DNA of 64,000 bases from assembly GCA_027946365.1 (NCBI GenBank), contig JAPEUQ010000002.1:806001-870000 (forward strand). The letters run 5' to 3'. Below, one piece after another: positions 23,868 through 36,421 of this stretch. The notes beneath the pieces were generated by a model. The model was given only the letters and a program-made list of their open reading frames with translations, was not told the origin of the DNA and did no database searches. This DNA comes from Kalmusia sp. IMI 367209. Taxonomy: Eukaryota; Ascomycota; Dothideomycetes; Pleosporales; Didymosphaeriaceae. The position numbers and the translations under genes are program-made. The first letter of the stretch is position 1, and the number at the start of each line of letters is the position of its first letter.

Positions 23868-26101
23868 AAGCCGTCGTCGAGGGGCGGTTTCGTGTATGCT
23901 TCGGAGGGAAGGGTATGGAAGGACGAATGCTTGGGAAGGATCTTGTAGCAGCTTCTGCAGATGTATTAGAGTATCATGGACGGATTTCGATATCTGTCAA
24001 AAGTAAAGCCTTGAGCATCCAACCTGTCTCCGATGCAAGCCACAGCCACCTTTAAACCCAACTGTGCCGCAAACTAGCAGACACTGGAGGCTGCTTCTGC
24101 AGCTGTGACATGGCGCCTTCCCGAAACAACACAAGTGGCGGCCGCAACGTCTTCGTGACGGCCCCAAGTGCAGCATCCTTAAGCCTCCAACTCGTACCGA
24201 GCTGTCATCGGAGGTCGCACGCAAACGTGCACCGGCCATCGGAGTTTCGAAATGGCACCTTGACGACGCCTGCACGGCGGCGGCGGCAGCAGGAAAACAG
24301 CAGCAGCAGCTCCAACCACGTCTCACACGCCCAGCACGGCTCCCTGCCGACGACGGGCGGGCTGCTCGCACGACACGATCCAAGGAGCGAACGACAGACC
24401 TTGTACGTGCGACCAGGCTACCTGCTACCATGCAGCGTTGGAGAGCCCAGCTGGCGCGGGAGCGTTCCTGGTCCTCTGGAGCGGCGGGCATCGAGGCCCA
24501 ATGGATTGACAAATCGGAGCTGCGTCGAATCCGGCGGGATGGTTTGTCGAGCGCCGTCCCGAGCTGCTTCTTCCTGCCGCAGGCCCGTGGAACCGGCGAG
24601 CTGCGATCCAAGCGATCCTCCAGGCATACCTCGACGCAATTGTAGGGCAGGACAGATCCTCCGAGTTCGCGGTGGGCCCGCTTGGGATCTGGTCGCCGTC
24701 TTGCTGGAACACGCCGACCATTTGAGCGAGCAAGGGAAGTCGACCCCGGTCCACTTCTGCAAGCATCGCCGTGAATGCTGGGGTTGGCGGGGCGTCTGTT
24801 CAACCGTTGCAGTTTGTCTGCAGCTGCAGACCTCCTCTCATGCCCCCAAGTCCACGAACATGCCCTCTCCTGCGTCCGCTAATTGTCAGCACATTGCGTC
24901 AATCATGCCATCGAAAACATCCGTGGCGCTAGCATGTTGCAGCTCTTCATCAAAGCGCGGGGAAGCTTTCTTATTTCCACTGCAAGAGCCACAATCCTGA
25001 ACCATACAGCTTGACGGGAGAATGTTTGCTGCATCGGCCGGGATCTAGGCTGCTGTTGCCCATTAGCGGCGCATGTCTCTTAGTTTCATGAGAACGGCTC
25101 TAGAGGCAATAGGTGATGGCGCATAGCATCGCTCCCGCCGCGCTCAAATAGTAGTGGGCGAGCCTCCTGCACAGTCATCGGCTTCTGCACTTCCACACAC
25201 ACCCATACCGACACGCCCGAGGGAGCGGGTCCACTGATTAAGGTCTTCTGGAAGCTTCAAGGTTCCGCCTCTAATCTCTACGGCATTCGTGCTGTTCCTC
25301 CCATCCTCTTCCCCCACAACAAGCTTTGGAGGCGTGCCCAGGGTCCTCCAAAGCCCCTCATCTTCAGGCATCTGTCGCAGAACGTATATTGCGCCTGACG
25401 TTGCTGTGCAGAGTAGCGGTCGGAATTGCTACGCTCTTGGAGGGTTCTGCCTGTATCCTCCTTCCATTTCTTCTGGGCGGTTGGTATGAGGGTGTGCTGC
25501 ATCGCGCACTGCGGATTGCGGAAGCTGTGACCTGGTGTACGGGAGAGTTCTTTGTTTGGTTCTTGGCTGAGGGTACGCATTCATCTCGGCTGCCGCATTG
25601 CAGCAATCTTCGCCTCCCATCCATATCAAGAGCAGGCAGGCTCCTCGTTCCCAGCACCACAAAGCTCCCTCCTGCATGTCATACTGAAGCTTTCCATAGC
25701 GACGCTGACTGCTAGCGGAGGCGCCCCATCAAGGGATTCTTACCGAGAGCTCGCCCCAACACTGCCTCTCGCACGAACACACTGGCGACCGCAAACGTGG
25801 GGTTTACAATCAGACTATCATTTGATCGATCCTCGACGTTTCTCTCCCGAAGCCTGCAGCTGCTCATCAGTGGATCCTTGGGTTGCTGTATCGCGCCACC
25901 AATCACAGGCAAGCCGCCAACTAGCTACAACAACAAAATATCCCCACCCCTTTTTCCCGAAATAACGCGCCATAATCATCCAGAACCACAGAATTGCTTC
26001 AGTCTCGAAGAAGTCCATTGGTATAAGCTGATCCAACTGCAAGGGCTGTCGCTTGACAATTATCCCCAGTTCACGTTTTGCCGGTCCCTTGGCCCAGGAC
26101 C
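23868..26101. other. GC-rich intergenic region with overlapping, unsupported frames
   Basis: The first half (about 24100-25000) has a 296-codon frame on plus and a 268-codon frame on minus over the same bases. Both are rich in Arg, Ser, Pro and Cys and show no domain, which is what GC-rich DNA with few stops produces. A short CAG run occurs near 24296-24312. The second half leads into the methyltransferase gene. I see no confident gene. Confidence 0.4.
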
Positions 26102-27549
26102 ATGGAGGAGGGACCGCCACAATCCGAAAATCTGGCGAGAGATCACACAGGCGTACCACCCAAGCGCGCAAGAACTGATTCAGACAGCTCCACTTCGCTA
26201 GAATCTCTGTAAGACACGATTTTCTTTCGCTAAATCGGTTACAGAATTATCTGCGACTCTTCGTCTTTCTCGTTTTGACAATAGTCACTTTATCTTTTGT
26301 TTTTCTTTTTATCGGTCATTACGTTTCGTAGTTAGCGACTTGATATAATACTGACAGCTTTTTGTAATACAGTCGCTCCACGCGCACCTTGCAATCTGAT
26401 GATCTCGAGTTTGTTTACGAGAATGGACGAGTATATGGAAATGACAGTTACTACATGCCATGCGATCAAGCAGAGAATGACCGGTTGGCCATTCACCATC
26501 GCATATACACTGCCGCTTTGAAAGGAAAGCTCACGACCACAAATGTTACATCCGACACCAAAAGAATACTGGATCTAGGAACAGGACCAGGGCATTGGGC
26601 CGTTGCTATGGCTCGGCAATATCCTCACGCTGAAGTCGTCGGAATCGACATGGCTGTCTGGGATGTCGAAACGACCGAAGAGTCTGTAGGAGCTACGGGT
26701 GTGAATTGGGAGGTCGATGACCTAGATGTTTGGGGCGTGGAAGACGACTTTGACGACCTGACACAGCGTCTCAAACGCTACGACCCCTCTCACGACTACG
26801 CGAACCGAGAGCCCCTCATATCCTCCGCCAAGGGGAAACTCAAAGCCCCAGCAAGCGACTCCTCGCAACCGCACACGCCCTCCGACTCGGCCTACGAGTC
26901 CTATATGCTCGAACCCGAAGCCCAGCCCGGTTGGCACTTCAGCGAGCCCTTCGACCTCATCTACATGCGCGGCATGAAAGGCGTCTTCGCCTACTGGGAA
27001 GGCGTCTATGATGAGATCTACAAAAACCTGACGCCAGGCGGCTGGATCGAAGTCGTCGACTTCGACATGTCGATGCCAGACATCGAGATGGGCGTAGACC
27101 AGTTCCCGTTCCCCACGCTCGCAAGGCTCTACCTCGGCGTCATGCAGGCAGCCTTCAAGTCCGGGCGTCCCGTCGGCACCTTCTACATGCACCCGACGTA
27201 CCTTGAAGACGCGGGCTTCACGCACATCCAGCAGACCTACGTCAACGTTCCTATAGGACTGTGGCCCGAAGACGAGGAGCAGCGCGCTATCGGCAAGATG
27301 CACCTCGTGTGTATCATGGAGATGTTGGAGAGCTACCTGCTGAGATATTTGACCATGTGGGGGGATGCGCAGAAGGATCACTGGACGAGGGAGGAGGTGC
27401 AGCAGATGATTGAGGTCGGGAAGGGGGAGATCATGGATTGGGCGTCTGGTACGGATAAACATGGGAATATGAGGGAAGGATGGTGTGCGAGTTACAAATG
27501 GATTATCGGCCGGAAACCTTTCGAAGGGAGGAGGAGAAGAGACAGTTAA
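26102..27549 (+). CDS. LaeA-like SAM-dependent methyltransferase
   Basis: Two exons, with intron 26209-26372, join to 427 residues. The main exon has no ATG near its 5' end. An upstream exon starting at ATG 26102 ends in the matching phase at a GTAAGA donor and adds 36 residues, including a nuclear-signal-like PPKRARTD. The substrate-entry signature YENGRVYGNDSYYMPCDQAEN and SAM motif I DLGTGPGHWA (about 103-112), then VVGIDMA, identify the fungal LaeA/UMTA-type family. FDLIYMRGM and LTPGGWIEVVDFD are later motifs. Relatives include LaeA, the regulator of secondary metabolism, and many paralogues of unknown substrate. An acidic and Ser/Pro-rich insert (about 145-195) lies between SAM motif I/II and the FDLIY strand. 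It is not necessarily LaeA itself. Confidence 0.9.
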
Positions 27550-28692
27550 AAAAGGACCGTGGGGGTTTGCTGGACGACGTGTTCAGGAAAGCACCAGGGG
27601 GCTGAATTTGCGTGCGGTGTAATGCATAGTGGGTAGTAGGAGTATGCTTATGGGTTTGGGCAGTCGGTGTATCAGGTGACTGGATTGGGTCGGGCTGGGT
27701 TGGGCGGCTTTGTTGCTTTACACGCGGGGCGGCATTTTGCTTATCGGCTTTCTCATGTACGCATGTGAATCTCCATGTTCCGACGTCGCTATGAAGGAAC
27801 GCAAATCTAAAATCTCTCTGCTATGTTGCTCTTGTCTCGGCTTTGCTTCTTGTGGTTATTTGATCACGAAGCGTAATAGTTATTGCTCTTTCCGCGCTCA
27901 GCTCACGGCTCTCTATGAGCACAGTGAATTCCAATAGTCATCGCACAATTTCGACTATAGAGGATAGTATGGCAAAAGTAGCTTCTACGGCCTCGTTCTG
28001 GTCATTTCCACTTGCTTCCAATACCCAGATTGAAAAAGGACTGCAGTTCTCGCACAAACAAGGCGCACTGAATCGAATGAAGATGTCTTGCATTAGGCAC
28101 CATACCACGTAATCTTGTACATCGGCCACGCACCGACTTTACATATAAAAACATCAATGTGAAGCGAAGTGGTATATGATAGTGCGGCCTAATCTACACA
28201 CTTGTAGAGAAACCATCCAGCGCAATCCGCCAAAGAAGAATTTCAGTCCGTCTGCCCAGCCTTTGCAACAAACTATATACTCCCGCTACGCCATGAAAAT
28301 GCAAGCAATAACTCCGCAGTACCGCAGCTCCAATCAGAGCAATTACATCCTGTCCTGCTGGCGTGGTGCGCCGTTTTGCTTCCTGGGTGTTTTCGTTTTC
28401 CGTCTCCGTCCCGGTTTGGGTTCCCATGTCGACGAATGAACAGACGGCGACGTTTGTGGTGCAAAATTTGCGATCATATTGCCTGACTGAATTGGCGGTC
28501 CGCCTCCTAGAGTAAGTGGAGCCGAGACGTATCTGTTCCGCCGTCCAGTGCGACGACCCGTTTGGTTCCCAACAGAAGCTGGAAAACTGCCGTGAGGGTA
28601 GTACTCTGCAAGGTCGAGAAAAAATGGTGAGGAATATACATAATCCGTGGGTCCTGCAAACACGTTCAGCATGGTGGTCAGATACAATGCAA
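27550..28692. other. Intergenic, 3' flanks of the methyltransferase and CAF1 genes
   Basis: Two convergent genes end here. Minus-strand frames at 28194-28736 continue past the CAF1 stop but look like 3' UTR. No RNA gene or repeat found. Confidence 0.4.
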
Positions 28693-30417
28693 TTATTTGC
28701 CACCATATCTAAACTCGCCGAACGTGCCAGTGGCACCAGGTGTGATCATACCACCGTGTGACGGGCCTGGAGTCGATGCCAGTCCGGCAGGATGGCTTGT
28801 TGGTGTGCTAGGTCCATCACGGTGGGCTGCTGTACTTCCAGGATGGAACATCATGGCACCGTTCATACCTTGGTATCCTGTGAGAGTTTGCGTTCCTTGT
28901 GCGGCGAGGACAGCGGCCTGAGCAGTAGCACTGGCTGGTGGTCCGACTCCAGTGAGACCCCACATCTGGCCGTTCATATCGTCAGGTACATTGCCGTCGA
29001 AGATCTTCTTTCGGAGCTCCCAGAAGACGGTTCCAGTGAGCCATGCGTCAGACCCTGCCGTGTGAGAGTTGCCAATGCGCTGGCAGCCTAGCTCGTCAGC
29101 AAGATCCTGAAGACCAGATTTGGTGCCCAGATTGTTCAATATGCTCGTCGCCTGCGATCCGATGACACCACGGCGCACAAGGCTATTCGCGTGTCGCCAC
29201 AGATACTTGACATCAAGTAATCGCGGAAAGAACACCTCGACTAGATTGCGATAGTCCTCTTCGTTCTCCGGTAAAGGTTTGGATGTGAGCATCTTGATCA
29301 GATAAGCGAAATCGTAACCTGAGTGGAACGATATCCAATTGACGTCTGGGGTTAAGATCATGCCAGATGTTATAAGGAGCGATCCGAATTCCTGCGTATC
29401 GATGCCCAGGTCGGCATGTTTCTGAAAATCAGCGCCAGACTTCTTCAGCATCTGAATGGACTCCTCATTGTACATGTCGTCCTCGAGAGAAAATTGGAAG
29501 TTGAAAGTCCAGGTGCAAGGGCAAATTACTATATTGTTGGCGTACTGCTGCACGGCTTTCGGTTGGTAGTTCAATTGTGAAGGGTCAAGGTGAGATGGTG
29601 GCACCTCGCCTTGTATAGAGAAGAGGGTGACTCCTAGCTGGATGATCTTGAGGAGGTCTACGTTGCAACGCACGGTCTGGTAGTGGTAGGACGCCTTCGA
29701 GTTAAATTCACCGATGGGTCGGGCGACTACACCGGGGAATTCGGTGTCCTAGATTGTGTGAGTCTCCTCTTCGGCGCAACTGATGGGGGTCGCAAAAGGG
29801 GAGAACAAATGAAATACCCAATCTTCATCGTTCTCAGGCTCTATAAAGAGACTCTGGAACTCGCCACCATTGATGGCGTCCTTCTTCATTAGATACATGG
29901 CCTCGACAAAAGAAACCTGGCCGGTTTATAATGGAAGAGGTTCACTGACCATGCTAATATACGGGTATCGCTCGACTAGGGAACGCAGCAGTTCCATCTC
30001 TTGGTGCAAATTATTGCGCCACACGTCGCGTATGCGCTGTCCGGCGAGACCTTTCGTGCCATCCTGGCCGCGGCCTAGGGCAGCATCCTGTTGGAGTTGA
30101 GCACCGTGAGCAAAACGCAGGCGCGCTTCGTGGCCGTCCAGTCCGGCCCCTCGACTTACCCCGCCGAGCGCTGCTGCTGCACCCAGTGCCGCGCCCCCTC
30201 CTCCAATCCCTCCTAGCGCGGCATTTGACTGGAAGTTGCCCTGGTTGTGACCGAATAGGTTCAGGTTGTGGCCCGGATTTGCGCCGCTGAAGCCTGGGTG
30301 CTGCATGTTTTGCTGGTGCTGCTGCTGGAGCTGTGGCTGTTGGTGGATCGGCTGAGAAAGGTGGGCAAATGGATTCGAAAGGTTATGGCCGGGAAAGCGG
30401 CCCCCGTGTGGTGGCAT
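28693..30417 (-). CDS. CAF1: CCR4-NOT deadenylase subunit CAF1/POP2
   Basis: A DEDD-family 3'-5' exoribonuclease that shortens mRNA poly(A) tails in the CCR4-NOT complex. Two exons, with intron 29749-29949, give 507 residues. The first 110 residues are Gln/Gly/Ala-rich and low complexity. The nuclease domain starts at RIRDVWRNNLHQEME. Catalytic residues visible: Asp157 and Glu159 in DTEFPGVVARP, Asp in ISFHSGYDFAYL, and Asp in HTAGSDAWLTGTVFW. The C-terminal 100 residues are Gly/Pro/Ala-rich and end FRYGGK. The intron falls exactly between ISM and DTEFPG, that is, one residue before the first catalytic Asp. The intron contains a stopless stretch described in the findings. The start is the first ATG of the frame. 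Confidence 0.96.
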
Positions 30418-30750
30418 CGTGAGCGGTTATCGCAGTGAAGGGCGTGCTGGGTTCGGGTCGGGTCGTGGTGAAGCTCGGCGCATGCGACAGCCAAGGTGAG
30501 CGAGCGGGCTAACGTCTTCCAGCACAGGCAGTTTCGCTACTGTCTAGAGCGAGAAAAATAACGGAGTAGTGCGAGCGAAGGAGGCGAAGGGCGTGCGGAT
30601 CAACAACGTCGTGAACGGTGGACCGTTAGGAAGCGACGCTGTGGAAGCTCGATTTCGCCAAGAGATATGGGTCCGAGCGCCGCAACCTCGAACTGAGCTC
30701 CAACCGCGACGTCAACGCGCACGACCACCATCAAGCCCCATACAGACACA
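30418..30750. promoter_or_regulatory. Divergent promoter CAF1 / complex I subunit
   Basis: 333 bases between two divergent start codons. No specific element recognised. Confidence 0.45.
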
Positions 30751-31152
30751 ATGCGGCCCTCACCGTAAGTGTAGCCTATTCAATGGCATATCCGATGTCA
30801 TTCGCGCCCTTGATCCTCAATGCTAACCCGCTGTCACAGTCTCAGATTCGCCGAACGCCCCTCCATTACGGGCTTTGACCCTAAGAAGTTTGCTGCCGCT
30901 GCCGGTAACGGAACGAAGGGCGACCCATGGGCACGATAGTACTGTTTTCCCCAAGTTTCTCATGTGCATGTGGACTGTGCTAAGCTCCCCAGTGAACAAT
31001 GGCGGTACACCGGGCCCTTTTCACGGTGGAACCGCTTCAAGGGCGCCTTCCCCGGCCTCGGTATCGCAACCGTCGCATTCGCCGGATACTGCGTCGTTGA
31101 AGCTGTTTTCTTCAAAGATGACCACCACGAACATCACGAGGAGGGGCATTAA
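30751..31152 (+). CDS. NADH:ubiquinone oxidoreductase subunit, NDUFB3/B12 type
   Basis: A small accessory subunit in the membrane arm of mitochondrial complex I. Three exons (30751-30764, 30840-30938, 30993-31152) give 90 residues; the first exon is only 14 bases (MRPS plus two bases). The sequence SITGFDPKKFAAAAGNG, DPWARYEQWRYTGPFSRWN and RFKGAFPGLGIATVAFAGYC matches the fungal NDUFB3-like subunit. It has one transmembrane helix (about 60-80) and a His/Glu-rich tail. The second intron, 30939-30992, removes an in-frame TAG: CGA TA joins T GAA to read ARYEQW. The third exon alone could be mistaken for a separate short ORF. Confidence 0.9.
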
Positions 31153-34100
31153 GTGGATAAGAGAAAGAGGAAAGCACGTTCGGCGTACCGGTTGCTTCAG
31201 GTCACATCGCTGTGAGAAACTGTATATAAGGAATACCACACAGTACCAACAACAACAATAAGTTCCTTTTGTCAGCACTTTCCAGATACCCGATGATGTT
31301 GTACTCGTCCAGTCTGCCTCGCGCCTACTTACGCGCGTACAGAAAGGGCCGAACAATCAGCCCAGACTGCTGCAGTAACGCCGACTCTCACAGAAGCGCA
31401 CGCGAAACCTGATGTATGAGACCTACGTTGCGCAATTCATGCGCTAAAGAGCGAGTGAGGGTGTACACATTTAGAGGAAACCAGATGTGGTGTGCTGACC
31501 AGTCACCATAAAATACGACGAAATATCCAAGTAGAAAAGCGACTACAGTGTCCAAATGATTTGTATGCAATTCTTCTCAATCATCATATATATAGCTACA
31601 AGTTCTCAAAGGCGCACACAATCAAACCTGGAGAGCACCAACACTGCAAAGACACATAATCACTTACGCATTGTGCAACTTCCAATTGCTCATCTAGATA
31701 CATTCAAAAATAGAAGCATAGTCGAGAAAAACACTATCTCCTCGGATTTGCACGTGCCCAATGAGACCGATTGCAACTCTTTGATCACCAATCCGACTTA
31801 CTCCTCCTACATCTAGCAGCAGCACACACCACCTCTCACACCGTCCACATTGCTATCATCTTCTACAAAGAAACCCCAGCTAAAATTTACGCCCTCGTCC
31901 AAAATTATCTCGTCTCTTTCCCCTCGCACCTCCCAGATCTACACCCACCCCTTTCACTCCACATCCCTCCACTGCAAGGCTGACAACCACGATCCTCTCA
32001 TCTCCACAAATACACCACCAGGTCCCTATGTCCAACACCCAGGGCCAGTTTCAGCCCTACCTGCAGCGCTGACCACGCACACGACACCTTTGCTCTCATC
32101 TCACCCGTCTGACCACCCTCCCGCAACTCCCACCCAAGGCCCGGAAACCGCCCCCTCACCCTTCGGCAGTTAAATGAGGATGTCGCGTGGTCTTCGGGCC
32201 CAAGGCGAGCCCTCGCGCGAGCGGGTGGCTTACGGATGGCGTACGCTTGACCGATCGGAGTGGAGTCAGCTCGAGCTCTGATGGGGTAGACGAGCGCGAT
32301 GATGTTGGCTGTGTGGCCTGGGTTTGAGGGAATATAGAGCTTATCGTTACACGGTGGAGAACCGACGTGTTGGAGGTACGAGGGTGCAGGGGGCGGTTGT
32401 TTGGGATTGAGTGGGAGGGTTGGTGTTGGGATGGGGGTGCAAAGAGGACGCGGTTAGAAGTTTTGATTGGGTTGAATAAGATAAAATGAAAAATAGATAT
32501 GAGGAGATAGGGAGGATAGAGCTTCGAAGGCGAATGCGATTGGCTGGTTTGGATATGGCGGGATGAACGGTTGATGGAGAGTCCCAGCTGCATCCAGTCC
32601 TCAATTCAATATGTACGTGTACAATATTGAGCGGAATGCTGAGTCTGGGGACATTTCTAAGAGTAAGCCATCGAGTCTAGGCACTGCGATAGTGGTTAGA
32701 CGGTTTATCGTTCTGAATACATCCCGTAGACTCATCGTAACGCACCATATGCAGGCCATAATGGCATCTCGTCCACTACAAGCTGGTAGAAGCTCAACTT
32801 CTGACAGCTTGCCGCCGTATACAACACTCCAGGGTAAATGTTTGATAATTGTGACATTCAAGTCAGCTTCGGACGCGTCAGCGGCCGAGTGTTCTGCAGG
32901 CTGCGCTGAGAGAAGAAAGAGAAAGACGTCTTACTGTCACACCAACATTATCACGGACCGTACCGGGCAGTGATGACCTTTCTTGACTTGATGTTTGGTC
33001 GACGCCGTCGAGAGCGGGGCTATAGAGAAGTAGAAGATGCGACGAAGAACAAACATATGATGGTTACGTGTTCGGTGGACATGATGGAAGGCCCGAGGAG
33101 ACCAAGTTGAGATAATGTTAGATGGCTTGCAGCATCAGCATGCTGGTGAAGGTTCTGCGTCGGTACAGTTAATACAGACATATTTCAAGTAAAACAAGAA
33201 AGATTACAAGCTTCTTTAGAGCTATACGTCCATTTCCACCGTAATCTAGAGACTGTGGTTTCATAGTATTCTTTGGTTTTCCGTGAGGGGAATATGGAGG
33301 TGTGTAAGAAGTCCCACTACGCAGTAGATTATTTTGAACTTTGCAACGGCGGGACACACATCAGGTCCTGAAGTGCAGTTTCATGCGGGCCGGCCTGAGG
33401 ATACGTTCTACAAGACGTGAGAGCCTTTTGGAAAAACTGATGACAAAGTGGCGATACGAACTCAAATCATACATACATCAGGCGTGCCACTCACCTCTTT
33501 CAAGCAGGCAATACTGCACCGCTCGCAAGCTCAGCTCCACCTACCCAATTGCTTCACCGCAATATTGATTTAATTCCTAGAAATACTCGGCCCCAGACCC
33601 ACAAAGCGACACGCAAGTCAACGATGGCAAGGGAGCCTTGCACGCGTGCAGATGTACTGTCTAGATCGAGGATGCAAAGAGAGGATGGGTCTCAGAAGCT
33701 GATCTGACTGTGGGTCCTCCAAAAACAAATACTCGGTTCTCTCATCCATGGAAGCTTCCGCGGAGACCAATTGTGTTGAGCAAGGCTGAGCGACACGTTA
33801 GACGTCGTAACAAGCTGTAAATAAAATCCTGATGAGCTGCTCCGTGCCGAGGTATCGTCTGCCATCTGGATCTTCTGTCATTCACGACTTTTCTCATCTA
33901 CAGACTTCGTTTCAGCTTTGCGTAAGCCGCAGCCGCCAATTACGCTGACGCGAGCGCGACTAACATGCAAATGGCGCGCGAAGAAGCAGCAGTTCACATT
34001 TGGAGTGTGTAGTCGATATATGCGCGCATCCAATACACGGCTAGAAAGCGCCCACCCGCCAGCCTGTTCTACGGAAAATCATGTGCGTGCAGACGCAAAT

Positions 34101-34600
34101 TAACATGCGGGACTTGTAGCTCCTACTCCTTCGCTACGTAGAGCAGGTCTCGAAAAGTTGGTTCCGAAGGATTAAGCCCCTGTTTCTGCTGTCCTGTCAT
34201 GCATTGTTACCCGGACTTCGGGCCCGTAACTGCATGTTCTTTGCGGCGAGAACTTGGGCATCGGGTTGCGCGAGGCTGGCTTGATATATTTTGACAGGCC
34301 GAAGTTTATTGTTACGGAAATTTCCGGGCCTGTTCTTCCGGTCATGGCCTTCCTGGGAGCTACCAAACCCCGGGCTACTTTGTGGTGCTTGCAAGGACAC
34401 ATTCAGCCTTACTAGGGAATGCTCCACATGAGCGAGCTGCGAATCATTGCGATGAGTTGGGAAAATGTTTGTAGTTACATGACAGCAGGCTGGGTGTTCT
34501 ATAAAGACAATAGCTGATTGACATAACAGGCACTTTAGCTGCCGTTGATAATTGCGAGCTATCCAAAGGAATGCTAGGGACAGATCAACTCGAATGGAAG
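31153..34600. other. Intergenic without a supportable gene; pyrimidine/purine skew switch near 32165
   Basis: The plus strand is strongly C-rich from about 31800 to 32165 and G-rich from about 32165 to 32600. Frames in either direction there are low-complexity (Pro/Ser/Thr/His). The rest shows only short frames. No RNA gene or terminal repeats found. Confidence 0.4.
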
Positions 34601-36421
34601 CCCTGAGTCTCTATAGGTGGAACGCCGGCCGAAGATAAGCCGTCGCAGTTCAAGCTTTGACAGTCAGATATTACGGCGTAGCGAGATCTTCACACGTCCT
34701 GTTTGGACGACCTCGCCGTGGAAGAGGTAACAGCAGCATATTTGGAATCGAACAAGAGGCTTGGCCGCTATGCGAAGACAAAGCGTTCGCAACCGTTCGC
34801 CCAGATGATCATCGGAGTCTTGAATCCGAGACTACAACCTTGTCTTCTCTGGGATAAGCTCATTGAGGGGATAAGCAGCGTTGCGCAGAAGAAGTGGGTC
34901 GCGAAGCTGGAGAGCGATACTTCTGGAAAGTGGACCGAGGTTGATACCTGGGAGGACCTTGAAGTCGAAAGACAAAGGACAAGAAACAGGAATACATCCG
35001 AGTTTCAACGCGCTCGTAATGGATTGATGCCCGTGGTACAGGGCGACAAAAGTGTGGATGGGTTCGATGGTCTGGTCTGTGTGGTATGTGGGATACAACT
35101 GGGCGCATGCAAAGATATCCATTACTCGATCTTTCGCATGCACTTCGGTTTGGGCATAGCACAGGAACGCAGCACTTGAAGGGGTCGAGCAAGGCTGTCA
35201 AAAAAGACATGAAACAGCGAATCAGCCTTACGCCGCACTACAATCGGCTAGCCACGACTCATTCGGTCGAAACACATAGATCGATTTGTGAACGGGCCAA
35301 TGTGTCTATCACTGTTTCAGACTTTCAGTAGATCCAGGTATAGCGCTTGACTCGCCTTGGCCTACACGCGTAATCAAAGTGTCCTGTCGCTGTCATATGG
35401 TGGTGTCACTCCAAAAGCCGGCTGAGAGAAGGTGGCTAAGAATACCGAAATTGGCCATCGAGAGGTGACTTGATACGTCAAAGAATCAATGTTGGGCTGG
35501 TATATTCGTAGATATTAATAAACAGCTGTAAATCAAGAAGCGCCTGCGATAGGTAATTGGCCTCAGCAAGTACAACGCGTGAGGCGTATCAGCTAGAAGC
35601 CGAATGAGTCACTTTGCAGTCGACGATATAAGCTAAGCAACTGGCTAGAAGCAGAACTTGGAAATCTCGGAAAGGTTGAGGTGTGGTGTGAAGGACGATG
35701 CGCCACTCGACTACAGAGTGAGCGCTCTGTCGACCTGAAAGTTGCCAGTGCCTAGAAGCGGACGCCACTCCCGATGGTCGCCAACGTACACCCTATGTTG
35801 ATGCATGAGTACGGGAGAGGCGCATGGTGGGACTGCCAATCGACCACACTGCAGCTATGATATTTTCGTGTCTCTTCTTCAGGATCATTGGTTATCTTTA
35901 CCGGCTGTTATGTGCAAACTCCCACGCATTAATCGGGATGAGCGGTGATAACATGCGGAGGTTGTAAGTTGGAAAACTGTACGGCTGAAAAAACCCTCCA
36001 GAATTTCCAAGTATCGGCGAAAGGAAGATGCGAATGACAGCAGAATTCAGAGTAGAGCGAAGCGTTCACCTCCTGTGCAAGGACTGGTGAGCCAATGGCG
36101 ATGAACAGACCAGTTTGCGGAAACGGGCCGCTCACCGACACGCAGGTCTTCGCCGTCGCATTTGGATTTGCAAACGAAAATTACCGGGCGTGCAAGCTTT
36201 CTGGGTCCACGGTAGACTTCGGCCAGAGTATTGGAACCATTTGGACACGTTGGGCTCGACTGCATGGAAGATCGCGGGCAGGTTGCAGTAGAGCGTTGAC
36301 GGTGCGCTGACGGAAGTCGGGTAGTCCCTTCCGCATACGAAGAGGTTCGCTGCGTGCTTACATTGTCCAGCTGATGATCCCAGGGCAAATTTGGGGCTCT
36401 GCGTAGAAGCTGCAAAAGCAT
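34601..36421. other. Intergenic, one orphan frame at 34703-35179
   Basis: A plus-strand frame of 158 codons begins without an ATG and contains AQKKWVAKLESDTSGKWTEV, which looks protein-like but matches no family I know. It could be an exon or a relic; evidence is too thin to call a gene. Nothing else stands out. Confidence 0.3.

Noticed and set aside
24110..25000. 296-codon plus-strand frame and the 268-codon minus frame at 23997-24803
   Set aside because: They are mutual shadows in GC-rich DNA with low-complexity translations and no recognised motif.
28194..28736. 180-codon minus-strand frame downstream of CAF1
   Set aside because: Begins inside the CAF1 end in another frame and lies in its 3' flank; no domain.
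30875..31261. 128-codon plus-strand frame over the complex I subunit gene
   Set aside because: It is another frame across the true exons; the spliced NDUFB3-like protein explains the sequence.
34703..35179. 158-codon plus-strand frame
   Set aside because: No ATG at the start, no homologous family recognised, no clear partner exons; noted as an orphan only.
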